A stretch of 64,000 bases of DNA, taken from NCBI RefSeq assembly GCF_900240335.1, contig NZ_LT964979.1, forward strand, positions 62,001 through 126,000, written 5' to 3'. This document shows positions 40,366 through 48,340 of this stretch, piece after piece. A program made the position numbers and the translations under genes. The stretch's first letter is position 1. Every line of letters starts with the position of its first letter. The stretch comes from Flavimobilis massiliensis. GTDB lineage: Bacteria > Actinomycetota > Actinomycetes > Actinomycetales > Cellulomonadaceae. Below the pieces are notes generated by a model. It was not told the DNA's origin and ran no database searches. It saw only the letters and a program-made list of their open reading frames with translations.

Positions 40366-40383
40366 CGGTGAAAGGCCACCCTC

Positions 40384-41505
40384 ATGAACGACAGCACCAC
40401 CCCCACGCAGATCTCCGACCTCGCCGCGGCCTACGACGTGACCCTCACGGACACGCCGACGCCCGATCACGAGCGGGCGTCGGCCCTCGCCGCGCCCCGC
40501 TTCGGCACCGTCTTCTCCGACCACATGGCCCGTGCCCGCTGGACCGCCGACGGCGGCTGGGCCGAGCGCCGCGTCGAGAAGTACGGCCCGCTCCAGCTCG
40601 ACCCCGCGACCGCGGTCCTCCACTACGCCCAGGAGATCTTCGAGGGGCTCAAGGCGTATCAGCACGCCGACGGCTCCGTGTGGACCTTCCGGCCCGAGGC
40701 CAACGCCGAGCGGTTCGCAGCGTCCGCCCGACGCCTCGCCCTGCCCGAGCTCCCCGTCGACGACTTCGTCGCGTCGATCGAGGCGCTCGTGCGCGTCGAC
40801 CGCGAGTGGATCCCCACGGGCGACGAGGCGAGCCTCTACCTGCGTCCCTTCATGTACGCGTCGGAGAAGTTCATCGGCGTGCGCTCGACGCTCGAGGCTG
40901 AGTACCTCGTCATCGCCTCACCCGTCGGCCCGTACTTCGCCAAGGGCGTCAACCCGGTCTCCATCTGGGTGTCGCAGAACTACCACCGCGTCGGTGCCGG
41001 CGGCACGGGCGCGGCCAAGTGCGGCGGCAACTACGCCGCGAGCCTGCTCCCGCAGCAGGAGGCCTACGCGAACGGCTGCGACCAGGTCGCCTTCCTCGAC
41101 GCCGCGACGAACACGACGCTCGAAGAGCTCGGCGGCATGAACATCTTCGTCGTCGGGGCCGACGGATCCGTCGCGACGCCCTCCCTCACGGGCTCGATCC
41201 TCGAGGGCGTGACCCGTCGCTCGATCCTCCAGCTCGTCGCCGACCGCGGCATCGGGGTCCACGAGCGCACGATCACGCTCGATGAGGTCCTCACCGGCCT
41301 GCGCGACGGCTCGATCGCCGAGATCTTCGCGTGCGGGACGGCCGCCGTGCTCACGCCCATCGGCCGGCTCGCGGGCGCCGACTTTGACCTCACCGTCGGT
41401 GACGGCACGTCGGGCGCGCTGACGATGTCGATCCGCGAAGAGCTCACCGACATCCAGAACGGCCGCCGGCCCGACCGGCACGGATGGATGCACCGGCTCG
41501 TCTGA
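40384..41505 (+). CDS. ilvE: Branched-chain amino-acid aminotransferase
   Basis: 373 residues. PLP-dependent last step of Ile/Leu/Val synthesis and first of their breakdown, which also supplies branched fatty-acid starters. Fold-type IV: QEIFEGLKAYQHADGSVWTFRP, the PLP lysine in GGTGAAKCGGNYAASLLPQ and the phosphate-binding EIFACGTAAVLTPIG. ATG 40384 follows GAAAGG. A strong terminator is 18 bases past the stop. Confidence 0.96.
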   Translation: MNDSTTPTQISDLAAAYDVTLTDTPTPDHERASALAAPRFGTVFSDHMARARWTADGGWAERRVEKYGPLQLDPATAVLHYAQEIFEGLKAYQHADGSVWTFRPEANAERFAASARRLALPELPVDDFVASIEALVRVDREWIPTGDEASLYLRPFMYASEKFIGVRSTLEAEYLVIASPVGPYFAKGVNPVSIWVSQNYHRVGAGGTGAAKCGGNYAASLLPQQEAYANGCDQVAFLDAATNTTLEELGGMNIFVVGADGSVATPSLTGSILEGVTRRSILQLVADRGIGVHERTITLDEVLTGLRDGSIAEIFACGTAAVLTPIGRLAGADFDLTVGDGTSGALTMSIREELTDIQNGRRPDRHGWMHRLV

Positions 41506-41523
41506 CGTCGCGCCGTCGAAGGC

Positions 41524-41562
41524 GAATGCCCCGGCTCTCCTCGTGGGAGAGCCGGGGCATTC
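41524..41562. terminator. Bidirectional terminator between ilvE and secreted-protein gene
   Basis: A perfect 17-bp stem beginning GAATGCCCCGGCTCTCC around loop TCGTG. It lies in the 77-base convergent gap, so it can serve both strands. Confidence 0.85.
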
Positions 41563-41582
41563 GTGTTCCGTGAAGGCGCGGG

Positions 41583-42416
41583 TCAGCGGCGCTTCACCGT
41601 GATCTTCTGCGCCTTGGTCTTGTAGCCCTTCGCGTACTTGACGGACGAGACCTTGAAGTAGACGTGCCCGGTCTTCGTGAGCTTCTTCGTCTTGAGGACC
41701 GCCTTTGCCCAGTACGAGCCCTTCTTGGCGACGAGCGACTTCGTGACGATCTTCGTGTACTTCTTGGCACCCTTCTTCTTGTAGTAGAGGGTGACCTTGC
41801 CACCGTGCTGGTAGGCAGGAGCGTTGAACGTGATCGTGGCGGTCTTGCCGACCCGCCAGCTCGGCGCGTAGTAGGTCGTCTGAGCGAGGCTCAGCTTGGG
41901 GTGCGCCTTGATCGTCACCTTCTTCTTGACGATCTTCGTGACCTTGCCGTAGGGCGACACGGTCCAGTTCTGCTGCGTCACGGGGATCGCGAGCTCGTAG
42001 ACCCCGGGGCTCGTGTAGGCGGACACCCGGAGCTTGTACGTGTTCGCTCCCGTGACGATGTTGTCCGGGTAGGTGCTGATCGACGGGCGGGACGGGTCCT
42101 TGACCTTCGAGGAGAGGGTCCTGACCTTCGGCCCGTAGAACTCGGAGTCGTATGGCTTGTAGAGCACGCTCAGGCCGTCGCCGTTGTCATCGGTGACGAC
42201 GCTGCTGTCGGCGGCCGTGCCGCTGACGTTGACCGTGAAGGCGTACTCCTTGGTCTTCGACGAAAGCGTGTACGACGACTTCATACCGGAGACAGAGAGT
42301 CCGGTGAACGTGGGTGTGGCGGCTGCGTGGGCGGGAGCGGTCGCGACGAGCGCCCCGGAAGCTGCAAGTGCAAGCGTCGCGAGCGACGTCACGGCGCGCT
42401 TGGTGAAGGTCTTCAA
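41583..42416 (-). CDS. Lysine-rich secreted protein, function unknown
   Basis: 277 residues. A Sec signal peptide is clear: MKTFTKR, hydrophobic SLATLALAASGALVA, cleavage after APAHA. The mature protein starts with a Ser/Thr-rich beta-type region and ends in a strongly basic Lys/Tyr-rich part (YYKKKGAKKYTKIVTKSL, KTKAQKITVKRR), resembling Ig-like/Big repeats of surface proteins. No catalytic motif or LPxTG anchor is seen. The start is TTG 42416, supported by AGGGG six bases upstream; no ATG or GTG is nearby. Base use is less GC-biased than its neighbours. It may be an envelope or polyanion-binding protein. Confidence 0.78.
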   Translation of the reverse strand: MKTFTKRAVTSLATLALAASGALVATAPAHAAATPTFTGLSVSGMKSSYTLSSKTKEYAFTVNVSGTAADSSVVTDDNGDGLSVLYKPYDSEFYGPKVRTLSSKVKDPSRPSISTYPDNIVTGANTYKLRVSAYTSPGVYELAIPVTQQNWTVSPYGKVTKIVKKKVTIKAHPKLSLAQTTYYAPSWRVGKTATITFNAPAYQHGGKVTLYYKKKGAKKYTKIVTKSLVAKKGSYWAKAVLKTKKLTKTGHVYFKVSSVKYAKGYKTKAQKITVKRR

Positions 42417-42612
42417 TGTTTCCCCTGGTGAGATGCGGCGCGCCCGTGCGTGCGCGCGAACGACATGTGCATGGCGAACCTAAGGGATAAAGCTCGGGCG
42501 CGCGCGTTGAACGCGGGTGAAGGGTCACTTCGTGGAACGTGAGGTTCTCGTCCGCCACCGAAGGTCGTAGGTCCACCAGGTGGGCACCCGTGTCTCGGGC
42601 TCCGGGGTGTGG

Positions 42613-42618
42613 CATCAT
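42613..42618 (+). promoter_or_regulatory. cimA leader -10 element
   Basis: CATCAT (A at position 2, T at position 6) ends 6 bases before the GTG of a short leader peptide, again suggesting leaderless translation. Confidence 0.45.
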
Positions 42619-42624
42619 CCCTCT

Positions 42625-42654
42625 GTGACCTGCTTCACCCTCATCATTGCGTAG
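42625..42654 (+). CDS. cimA leader peptide (attenuation)
   Basis: A 9-residue frame, GTG-initiated, encoding MTCFTLIIA. It carries a Leu-Ile-Ile run before its stop, and a T-tailed hairpin follows 26 bases later, before cimA. CimA feeds isoleucine synthesis, so stalling at the Ile codons would fit ribosome-mediated attenuation. The layout copies that of the ilvB leader. The call rests on this arrangement; the peptide is very short. Confidence 0.65.
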   Translation: MTCFTLIIA

Positions 42655-42680
42655 CGCGCCCGGCCCCGGCTCGGCGCGCA

Positions 42681-42710
42681 GACCTCCCGTACCTTCCGGG
42701 GGGTCTTTTT
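42681..42710 (+). terminator. cimA attenuator terminator
   Basis: GACCTCCCG pairs with CGGGGGGTC (one T-G pair) around a 7-base loop, followed by five T residues. It stands between the leader peptide and the cimA ribosome binding site. Confidence 0.75.
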
Positions 42711-42762
42711 GTTGGTCACGACACCACGGTCGACCCCGACCACCGACACGAGGAGAGTCCCG

Positions 42763-44352
42763 ATGGGCTTCGACGTCTACGACACCACGCTGCGCGACGG
42801 TGCCCAGCAGGAGGGTATGAACCTGTCCGTCGCGGACAAGCTCGCGATCGCCCCGCTGCTCGACGAGCTCGGCGTCGGCTACATCGAGGGCGGCTGGCCG
42901 GGCGCGGTGCCCAAGGACACCGAGTTCTTCGCTCGAGCCGCCAAGGAGCTCGAGCTGCGCCACGCGGTGCTCGCGGCGTTCGGAGCGACCCGCAAGGCGG
43001 GCATCGTCGCGTCGCAGGACCCGCAGGTGCGCGCGCTGCTCGACTCGGGCGCACCCGTCATCACGCTCGTCGCGAAGTCCGACGTCCGCCACGTCGAGCG
43101 CGCGCTGCGCACCGAGCGTGCCGAGGGCCTCGCCATGATCGCGGACACCGTCGCATTCCTCGTCAGCGAGGGACGCCGTGTCTTCGTCGACGCCGAGCAC
43201 TTCTTCGACGGCTACCTCTTCGACCCCGCCTTCGCGCTCGAGGCAGCCCGCGCTGCCGCCGACGCGGGCGCCGAGGCCGTCGTCCTGTGCGACACGAACG
43301 GTGGCATGCTCCCCGATCAGGTCACCGAGATCGTCGGCGCGGTGCGCGACGCCCTCGGCCCCGACGTGCGCCTCGGCATGCACGCCCACAACGACTCGGG
43401 CTGCGCCGTCGCCAACACGATCGCGGCCGTCAACGCCGGTGCCGAGCACATCCAGGGCACCGTCAACGGCTACGGTGAGCGCACCGGCAACGCCGACCTC
43501 CTCACCGTCGTCGCCAACCTCGAGCTCAAGCTCGGCCGTCCCGTCCTCGCGGGCGACGGGCTCGCCGAGGCGAGCCGCATCGCCCACGCGATCTCCGAGC
43601 ACACGAACATCTCGCCTTACGGCCGCCAGCCCTACGTCGGGGCGAGCGCCTTCGCGCACAAGGCCGGACTCCACGCGAGCGCGATCAAGGTCGACGCCGA
43701 CCTCTACCAGCACATCGACCCGCGCCTCGTCGGCAACGACATGCGCATGCTCGTCTCCGACATGGCGGGGCGTGCGTCGATCGAGCTCAAGGGTCGCGAG
43801 CTCGGCTTCGACCTCGCGGGCCAGAGCGAGCTGCTCAGCCGCGTCACACACCGTGTCAAGGACGCTGAGGCCCAGGGCTACACGTTCGACGCGGCCGACG
43901 CCTCCTTCGAGCTCCTCCTGCGCGAGGAGGTCTCCGGCACGCGCCTCAGCTACTTCACGGTCGAGTCGTGGCGCTCGATCGTCGAGCGTCACGGCTCGCG
44001 CGGGGCCGACACGTCCTCGGAAGCGACGGTCAAGCTCACCGCGGGCGGCGAACGCATCGTCTCGACCGGCGAGGGCAACGGCCCCGTCAACGCGCTCGAC
44101 CACGCGCTGCGCCAGGCGCTCCTGCGCGTCTACCCCGAGCTCGAGGAGTTCGAGCTCATCGATTTCAAGGTCCGCATCCTCGACAACTCCCTCGGCACCG
44201 ACGCCATCACGCGCGTCCTCATCGAGACGACCGACGGCGAGACGTCGTGGTCGACCGTTGGCGTCGGCCCCAACCTCATCGAGGCCTCGTGGGAGGCCCT
44301 CACTGACTCGGCCGTCTACGGCCTCCTCAAGGCGGGCGTCGAGCCCCGCTGA
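42763..44352 (+). CDS. cimA: Citramalate synthase
   Basis: 529 residues. Condenses pyruvate with acetyl-CoA to (R)-citramalate, a threonine-independent route to 2-ketobutyrate and isoleucine. The HMGL-like barrel has FDVYDTTLRDGAQQEGMNL, GWPGAVPKDTEFF, the metal His pair in MHAHNDSGCAVANT and VNGYGERTGNADL. The C-terminal LeuA-type regulatory domain has ALRQALLRVYPELEEF. The FDVYDTTLRDGAQ start and the cis-regulatory context favour CimA over 2-isopropylmalate synthase. ATG 42763 follows GAGGAGAG. Confidence 0.92.
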   Translation: MGFDVYDTTLRDGAQQEGMNLSVADKLAIAPLLDELGVGYIEGGWPGAVPKDTEFFARAAKELELRHAVLAAFGATRKAGIVASQDPQVRALLDSGAPVITLVAKSDVRHVERALRTERAEGLAMIADTVAFLVSEGRRVFVDAEHFFDGYLFDPAFALEAARAAADAGAEAVVLCDTNGGMLPDQVTEIVGAVRDALGPDVRLGMHAHNDSGCAVANTIAAVNAGAEHIQGTVNGYGERTGNADLLTVVANLELKLGRPVLAGDGLAEASRIAHAISEHTNISPYGRQPYVGASAFAHKAGLHASAIKVDADLYQHIDPRLVGNDMRMLVSDMAGRASIELKGRELGFDLAGQSELLSRVTHRVKDAEAQGYTFDAADASFELLLREEVSGTRLSYFTVESWRSIVERHGSRGADTSSEATVKLTAGGERIVSTGEGNGPVNALDHALRQALLRVYPELEEFELIDFKVRILDNSLGTDAITRVLIETTDGETSWSTVGVGPNLIEASWEALTDSAVYGLLKAGVEPR

Positions 44353-44400
44353 CCTGCGGAGCGTGACCCACGCCACGGCACGGGCGTCCTCGCGCGGACG

Positions 44401-44406
44401 TAGTGT
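44401..44406 (+). promoter_or_regulatory. -10 element of lipoate ligase gene
   Basis: TAGTGT ends 8 bases before GTG 44415, arguing for that leaderless start rather than the GTG at 44403 that overlaps the hexamer itself. Confidence 0.55.
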
Positions 44407-44414
44407 GGGGCCTT

Positions 44415-45470
44415 GTGAGAGGCGAATACAAGGTTCCCGGTGGCAAGCTCGTGGCGGTCGACGTCGAGACCGACGAGGCAGGCGAGAGGCTCGCGCAGGT
44501 CGCGGTCTCGGGCGACTTCTTCCTCGAGCCGGACACAGCTCTTGAGGACATCGACGCGGCGCTCGTCGGCATGCCGGCGACCGCCTCGGTCGCTCAGCTC
44601 GCGCGCGCGGTCGAGGGGGTGCTCGACGACTCGGTGACGATGGTCGGGTTCTCCGCCGAGGCCGTCGCGATCGCCGTGCGCCGAGCACTCGGCCACGCGA
44701 CGGGCTGGCACGACCACACGTTCGAGATCGTCCACGAGGGCCCGCAGAGCCCCGCGATGCACATGGCTCTCGACCAGGCGATCTCCGAGAGCGTCGACCG
44801 CGGCGAACGACGCCCGACGCTGCGGATCTGGGAGTGGGGCGCACCTGCGGTCGTCATCGGCTCGTTCCAGTCTTTGCGCAACGAGGTCGACCCCGAGGGC
44901 GCGGAGAAGCACGGCATCACCGTCGTCCGCCGGATCTCGGGCGGCGGCGCGATGTTCATCGAGCCCGGCAACACCATCACGTACTCGCTCACGGTCCCGA
45001 GCTCGCTCGTCGAGGGCCTGAGCTTCGAGCAGTCCTACGCGTTCCTCGACGACTGGGTGCTCGGCGCGCTCGGCTCCCTCGGCATCGAGGCGACGTACAA
45101 GCCGCTCAACGACATCGCGTCCCCTGCCGGCAAGATCGCGGGCGCCGCGCAGAAGCGGCTCGTCGGGGGAGCGGTGCTCCACCACGTGACAATGGCCTAC
45201 GACATCGACGCGGACAAGATGCTCGAGGTCCTGCGCATCGGCCGCGAGAAGATGAGCGACAAGGGCACGAAGAGCGCCAACAAGCGCGTCGACCCGCTGC
45301 GCTCGCAGTCGGGCATGGCCCGTGCGGACGTCATCGAGGCGTTCAAGGACTACTTCGCGAGCCGCTACGACACCGTGCCGGGCGTGGTGACCGACGCCGA
45401 GCGTGCTCGCGCGGCCGAGCTTGCGGAGACGAAGTTCTCGACGGAGGAGTGGACGGCGCGGGTCCCGTGA
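44415..45470 (+). CDS. Lipoate-protein ligase A family
   Basis: 351 residues. Attaches free lipoate to E2 subunits and GcvH through lipoyl-AMP. The N-terminal roughly 85 residues (RGEYKVPGGKLVAVDV, SGDFFLEPDTALEDID) form the accessory domain that in E. coli LplA is C-terminal, so domain order is swapped, as in other actinobacterial members. The catalytic part has RRISGGGAMFIEPGNTITYS and the adenylate lysine in SPAGKIAGAAQKRLVGG. GTG 44415 is preferred because of the -10 position. The following DinB-like gene overlaps its stop. Confidence 0.9.
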   Translation: MRGEYKVPGGKLVAVDVETDEAGERLAQVAVSGDFFLEPDTALEDIDAALVGMPATASVAQLARAVEGVLDDSVTMVGFSAEAVAIAVRRALGHATGWHDHTFEIVHEGPQSPAMHMALDQAISESVDRGERRPTLRIWEWGAPAVVIGSFQSLRNEVDPEGAEKHGITVVRRISGGGAMFIEPGNTITYSLTVPSSLVEGLSFEQSYAFLDDWVLGALGSLGIEATYKPLNDIASPAGKIAGAAQKRLVGGAVLHHVTMAYDIDADKMLEVLRIGREKMSDKGTKSANKRVDPLRSQSGMARADVIEAFKDYFASRYDTVPGVVTDAERARAAELAETKFSTEEWTARVP

Positions 45471-46057
45471 CGGTCGACGACGCGTTCGTCCGGTCGTGCG
45501 CCCGGCTCGACCGCGTCGTCGACGCCCTCGTGTGGAAGACCGAGGGGCTCTCGGAGCGCGAGCTGCGGACGCCGATGACCCCGACGGGCTTCACGCTGCT
45601 CGGGGCCTTGCGGCACTGTGCGAACGTCGAGCTCGGCTACCTCGGGGACTGCTTCGGCCGGCCCTGGCCGGGCGAGCCGTCGCCCGTGAGCGTGCCGCTC
45701 GACGCGTACGACACGGACCCGCAGGCGGACTGGTGGGTGCCCGTCGAGGTTCCGGCCTCGGTGGTCGTCGGGTTCGTCCGCGACGTGCACGCGCACGTCC
45801 GGCCGACGCTCGACCTCGGTCCGGGCACCCCCGGCGTCGTCCCGTGGTGGCCTGCGGAGAGGTCGTCGACGACGCTCGGCCTCGTGCTCGACCACCTGCT
45901 CGCGGACCTGCTGCGGCACGCCGGCCAGATGGACGTCGTGCGCGAGCTTGTCGACGGTGCGGTGGGGCTCGCGCGGGACGATGCCTGGAACGTCCCCGAC
46001 GGCGTCGACTGGCCCGCGTACGTCGCGCGGCTGCGGGGGATCGCCGCGCAGTTCTGA
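45467..46057 (+). CDS. DinB-family/DUF664 protein
   Basis: 196 residues of the DinB four-helix fold. FTLLGALRHCANVELGYLGD and LGLVLDHLLADLLRHAGQMD carry the His residues that usually bind a metal in this fold. Actinobacterial members often use mycothiol as a thiol donor, but the reaction here is unknown. The GTG start overlaps the lipoate-ligase stop (GTGA), so it is cotranscribed. A strong terminator follows. Confidence 0.8.
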   Translation: MTVDDAFVRSCARLDRVVDALVWKTEGLSERELRTPMTPTGFTLLGALRHCANVELGYLGDCFGRPWPGEPSPVSVPLDAYDTDPQADWWVPVEVPASVVVGFVRDVHAHVRPTLDLGPGTPGVVPWWPAERSSTTLGLVLDHLLADLLRHAGQMDVVRELVDGAVGLARDDAWNVPDGVDWPAYVARLRGIAAQF

Positions 46058-46081
46058 CGCGAGCACGGCGCTTCTCAGGGT

Positions 46082-46124
46082 GCGGCGACGGCCCGGACCC
46101 TGGGGGGTCCCGGGCCGTCGCCGC
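46082..46124. terminator. Hairpin between DinB gene and membrane-protein gene
   Basis: A stem of about 15 bp or more (GCGGCGACGGCCCGG with complement, one bulge) around GGACCCTGGGGGGTC-type inner sequence, in the convergent gap. It can act on both strands. Confidence 0.75.
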
Positions 46125-46148
46125 GTCCGGAGGGGTCGGGGAGCATGC

Positions 46149-46571
46149 TCAGCCGCGTCGGGCGACGACGACGCTCGTGACGACGAGCGTGCCGATGAGC
46201 AGCCACAGGAGCACCGCCATGACGGGGACGACGGGGGCGTCGAGCGCGAGCGCGACCGTGGCGATGCTCGTCGCGCCGATCGCGACGAGCCCTGTCGTCG
46301 CGAAGGACTTCTCGACGAGCCGGGTGTCGCGCTCGTCGGCGCGGCCGGTGATCGTGCGCTCGGCGGCCGTGAGCCCGGCCGGGTTGCGGAGCGCGCGGAC
46401 GACGGCGACGCAGAAGAGGACGAGGACGGTGCCGCCGCCGAACGCGACCCCCTTCGCCATGGAGTCCTGCCCGTTGGCGGTGAGCAGGAGGACGAGGGTG
46501 ATGGCGGCGGCGAGCCCGCACGCGAGCCCGACGGCGCCCTGGACGAGGGTCGTGCGGCTAGTCGTCGACAT
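46149..46571 (-). CDS. Small four-helix membrane protein paired with XRE regulator
   Basis: 140 residues with two hydrophobic hairpins: about 10-32, 43-62, 92-110 and 114-135. The soluble loop (RTITGRADERDTRLVEKS) is typical of DUF2178-like proteins, which are commonly encoded next to a tiny XRE regulator. Role unknown, possibly membrane stress or permeability. It overlaps the regulator gene by 14 bases and is in the same operon. Confidence 0.75.
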   Translation of the reverse strand: MSTTSRTTLVQGAVGLACGLAAAITLVLLLTANGQDSMAKGVAFGGGTVLVLFCVAVVRALRNPAGLTAAERTITGRADERDTRLVEKSFATTGLVAIGATSIATVALALDAPVVPVMAVLLWLLIGTLVVTSVVVARRG

Positions 46572-46752
46572 GGAAGATCTCCTCGATCGTGAGGTGGAAG
46601 TGGCGGGCGATCGCGAACGCGAGGGGGAGCGAGGGGTCGTACTTCCCGTTCTCGATGGAGTTGACGGTCTGACGGGAGACGCCGAGGGCGGCGCCGAGCG
46701 CGGCCTGGGAGAGGCCTGCGGCCTCGCGGAGCGTGCGGACGTCGTTGCGCAT
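46558..46752 (-). CDS. Small XRE-family transcriptional regulator
   Basis: 64 residues, essentially one HTH_3 domain: LREAAGLSQAALGAALGVSR then QTVNSIENGKYDPSLPLAFA. Such mini-regulators (YozG/YgzD type) usually control their own operon with a membrane partner, here the downstream membrane protein. TCAAG-N4-CTTGA inverted repeats upstream (46795-46854) are the likely operators. Confidence 0.88.
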   Translation of the reverse strand: MRNDVRTLREAAGLSQAALGAALGVSRQTVNSIENGKYDPSLPLAFAIARHFHLTIEEIFHVDD

Positions 46753-46794
46753 CAGGGGCTCCGGGGAGCGGTGCTGGTCACGTGACCTCCTGTG

Positions 46795-46854
46795 TCAAGG
46801 TAGCTTGATATGGAAAGCGTGCTTGACATAGACGCGTGTGTCAAGCGTGCTTGA
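46795..46854. promoter_or_regulatory. Operator cluster for the XRE regulator
   Basis: Two inverted repeats, TCAAG-GTAG-CTTGA (46795-46808) and TCAAG-CGTG-CTTGA (46841-46854), with a half site GCGTGCTTGA between them (about 46818-46826). They lie just upstream of the XRE gene and contain TTGACA-like -35 sequence, consistent with autorepression. Confidence 0.65.
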
Positions 46855-46895
46855 CCATTGCGCGCCGGGGCGCGGCCGGACCGGAGGTGTCGCGC

Positions 46896-46955
46896 TTGAC
46901 TCAGCATGTGCATACCGGGTATCTCTTAGCTGTCGATGTGACCATACCGAGTATG
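46896..46955 (+). promoter_or_regulatory. padR promoter with two overlapping operators
   Basis: TTGACT (46896-46901), a 17-base spacer and GTATCT (46919-46924). Palindrome 1, ATACCGGGTAT (46912-46922), overlaps the -10. Palindrome 2, CATACCGAGTATG (46943-46955), lies about three helical turns downstream. A repressor binding there would block transcription, so PadR autoregulation is inferred. Confidence 0.65.
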
Positions 46956-46967
46956 CAGGGGGTGCGG

Positions 46968-47606
46968 ATGTCCGTCCGCCACGGGCTCATGGCCCTTCTC
47001 GCCGAACGGCCGATGCACGGCTACCAGCTCCGCCAGGAGTTCGAGAGCCGCACCGGAGGTACCTGGCCCCTCAACGTCGGGCAGGTCTACACGACGCTCC
47101 AGAGGCTCGTCCGCGACGGCCTCGTCGCCCCGGCCCCGCAGGGGGAGGTCGGGGTCGACGAGGCCGTCACGGCCGACACCGGCACCGTCGAGTACCACCT
47201 CACCGACGCGGGCCGCGCCGAGGCCGACGCCTGGTGGACGACTCCCGTCCGCCGCGGCGCCCCCGCGCGCGACGAGCTCGCCATCAAGCTCGCCCTCGCC
47301 GTCACCGTCCCCGGCGTCGACGTCAGCGCCGTCGTCCAGCTCCAGCGCACCGAGACCATGCGCGCCCTCCACGACTACACACGCCTGCGCACGACGACGG
47401 CCGGCACCGAGCCCGCCGAGCTCGCGTTCTCCCTCGTCCTCGACAGCCTCGTCTTCCAGGCCGAGGCCGAGATGCGGTGGCTCGACCACGTCGAGGCCCG
47501 CCTCGCCCGCGCAGCCCGCACTCGCGCCACCACCACAGCTCCCACGAGCGCCCCCGCCCCCGCGGCCGCGCGCACGACCGACACCTCGGCCGGAGGCCAC
47601 CGATGA
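46968..47606 (+). CDS. PadR-family transcriptional regulator
   Basis: 212 residues. N-terminal winged helix: SVRHGLMALLAERPMHGYQL, TWPLNVGQVYTTLQRLVRDG and the wing VEYHLTDAGRAEADAWW. The C-terminal helices form the dimer and effector domain; the last roughly 30 residues are an Ala/Thr/Pro tail. PadR proteins typically repress exporters until a toxic compound or phenolic acid binds. The ABC transporter genes follow directly (ATGA overlap). ATG 46968 lies 13 bases past the second operator. Confidence 0.92.
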   Translation: MSVRHGLMALLAERPMHGYQLRQEFESRTGGTWPLNVGQVYTTLQRLVRDGLVAPAPQGEVGVDEAVTADTGTVEYHLTDAGRAEADAWWTTPVRRGAPARDELAIKLALAVTVPGVDVSAVVQLQRTETMRALHDYTRLRTTTAGTEPAELAFSLVLDSLVFQAEAEMRWLDHVEARLARAARTRATTTAPTSAPAPAAARTTDTSAGGHR

Positions 47607-48340
47607 CCACCCCCGTCCTCTCTCTGCGCGCCGTCACTCGCACCCACGGCACAGGCGAGAACGCCGTCCACGCGCTCGACGGCGTCGACCTCGACGTCCA
47701 CGCGGGCGAGCTCGTCGCCGTCATGGGCCCCTCAGGCTCCGGTAAGTCGACCCTCCTCAACATCGCCGGCGGCCTCGACACCGCCGACACGGGCGTCGTC
47801 GAGATCGCAGGAACCCCCATGAGCGGGCTCGGCGCCACGCAGCGCGCCGCGCTGCGCCGCCGCGAGATCGGCTACGTCTTCCAGGACTTCAACCTCGTGC
47901 CCGCGCTCACCGCCGCCGAGAACGTCGCCCTGCCGCTCGAGCTCGACGGAGTCTCCGCGCGCCGTGCCCGCAAGGCCGCGCTCGTTGCGCTCGCAGAGGT
48001 CGAGATCCCCGAGCTCGCCGACCGCTTCCCCGACGACATGTCGGGCGGCCAGCGCCAGCGCGTCGCGATCGCGCGAGCCCTCGTCGGCCGCCGCAGCCTC
48101 GGGCTCGCCGACGAGCCCACGGGTGCGCTCGACTCCGTCACGGGAGAGGCCATCATGGGCGTCCTCCGCGCCCGCGTCGACGCCGGGGCCGCGGGCCTCC
48201 TCGTCACGCACGAGCCGCGCTTCGCCGCGTGGGCCGACCGCACGATCTTCCTGCGCGACGGCGTCGTCGTCGACGGGACCGGGCGCCGTGCGGGCGCCGA
48301 GAGCCTTCTCGCGGGCACCCGCCCGGGTGGTGACGCGTGA
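47603..48340 (+). CDS. ABC transporter ATP-binding protein (MacB/LolD type)
   Basis: 245 residues. Walker A GPSGSGKST, Q-loop YVFQDFNLVPALTAAENV, signature MSGGQRQRVAIARAL, Walker B LGLADEPTGAL and H-loop LLVTHEP. The type pairs with FtsX-like permeases and powers extracytoplasmic movement of peptides or lipids rather than classic solute import. It overlaps padR and the first permease, giving a four-gene operon. Confidence 0.95.
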   Translation: MTTPVLSLRAVTRTHGTGENAVHALDGVDLDVHAGELVAVMGPSGSGKSTLLNIAGGLDTADTGVVEIAGTPMSGLGATQRAALRRREIGYVFQDFNLVPALTAAENVALPLELDGVSARRARKAALVALAEVEIPELADRFPDDMSGGQRQRVAIARALVGRRSLGLADEPTGALDSVTGEAIMGVLRARVDAGAAGLLVTHEPRFAAWADRTIFLRDGVVVDGTGRRAGAESLLAGTRPGGDA

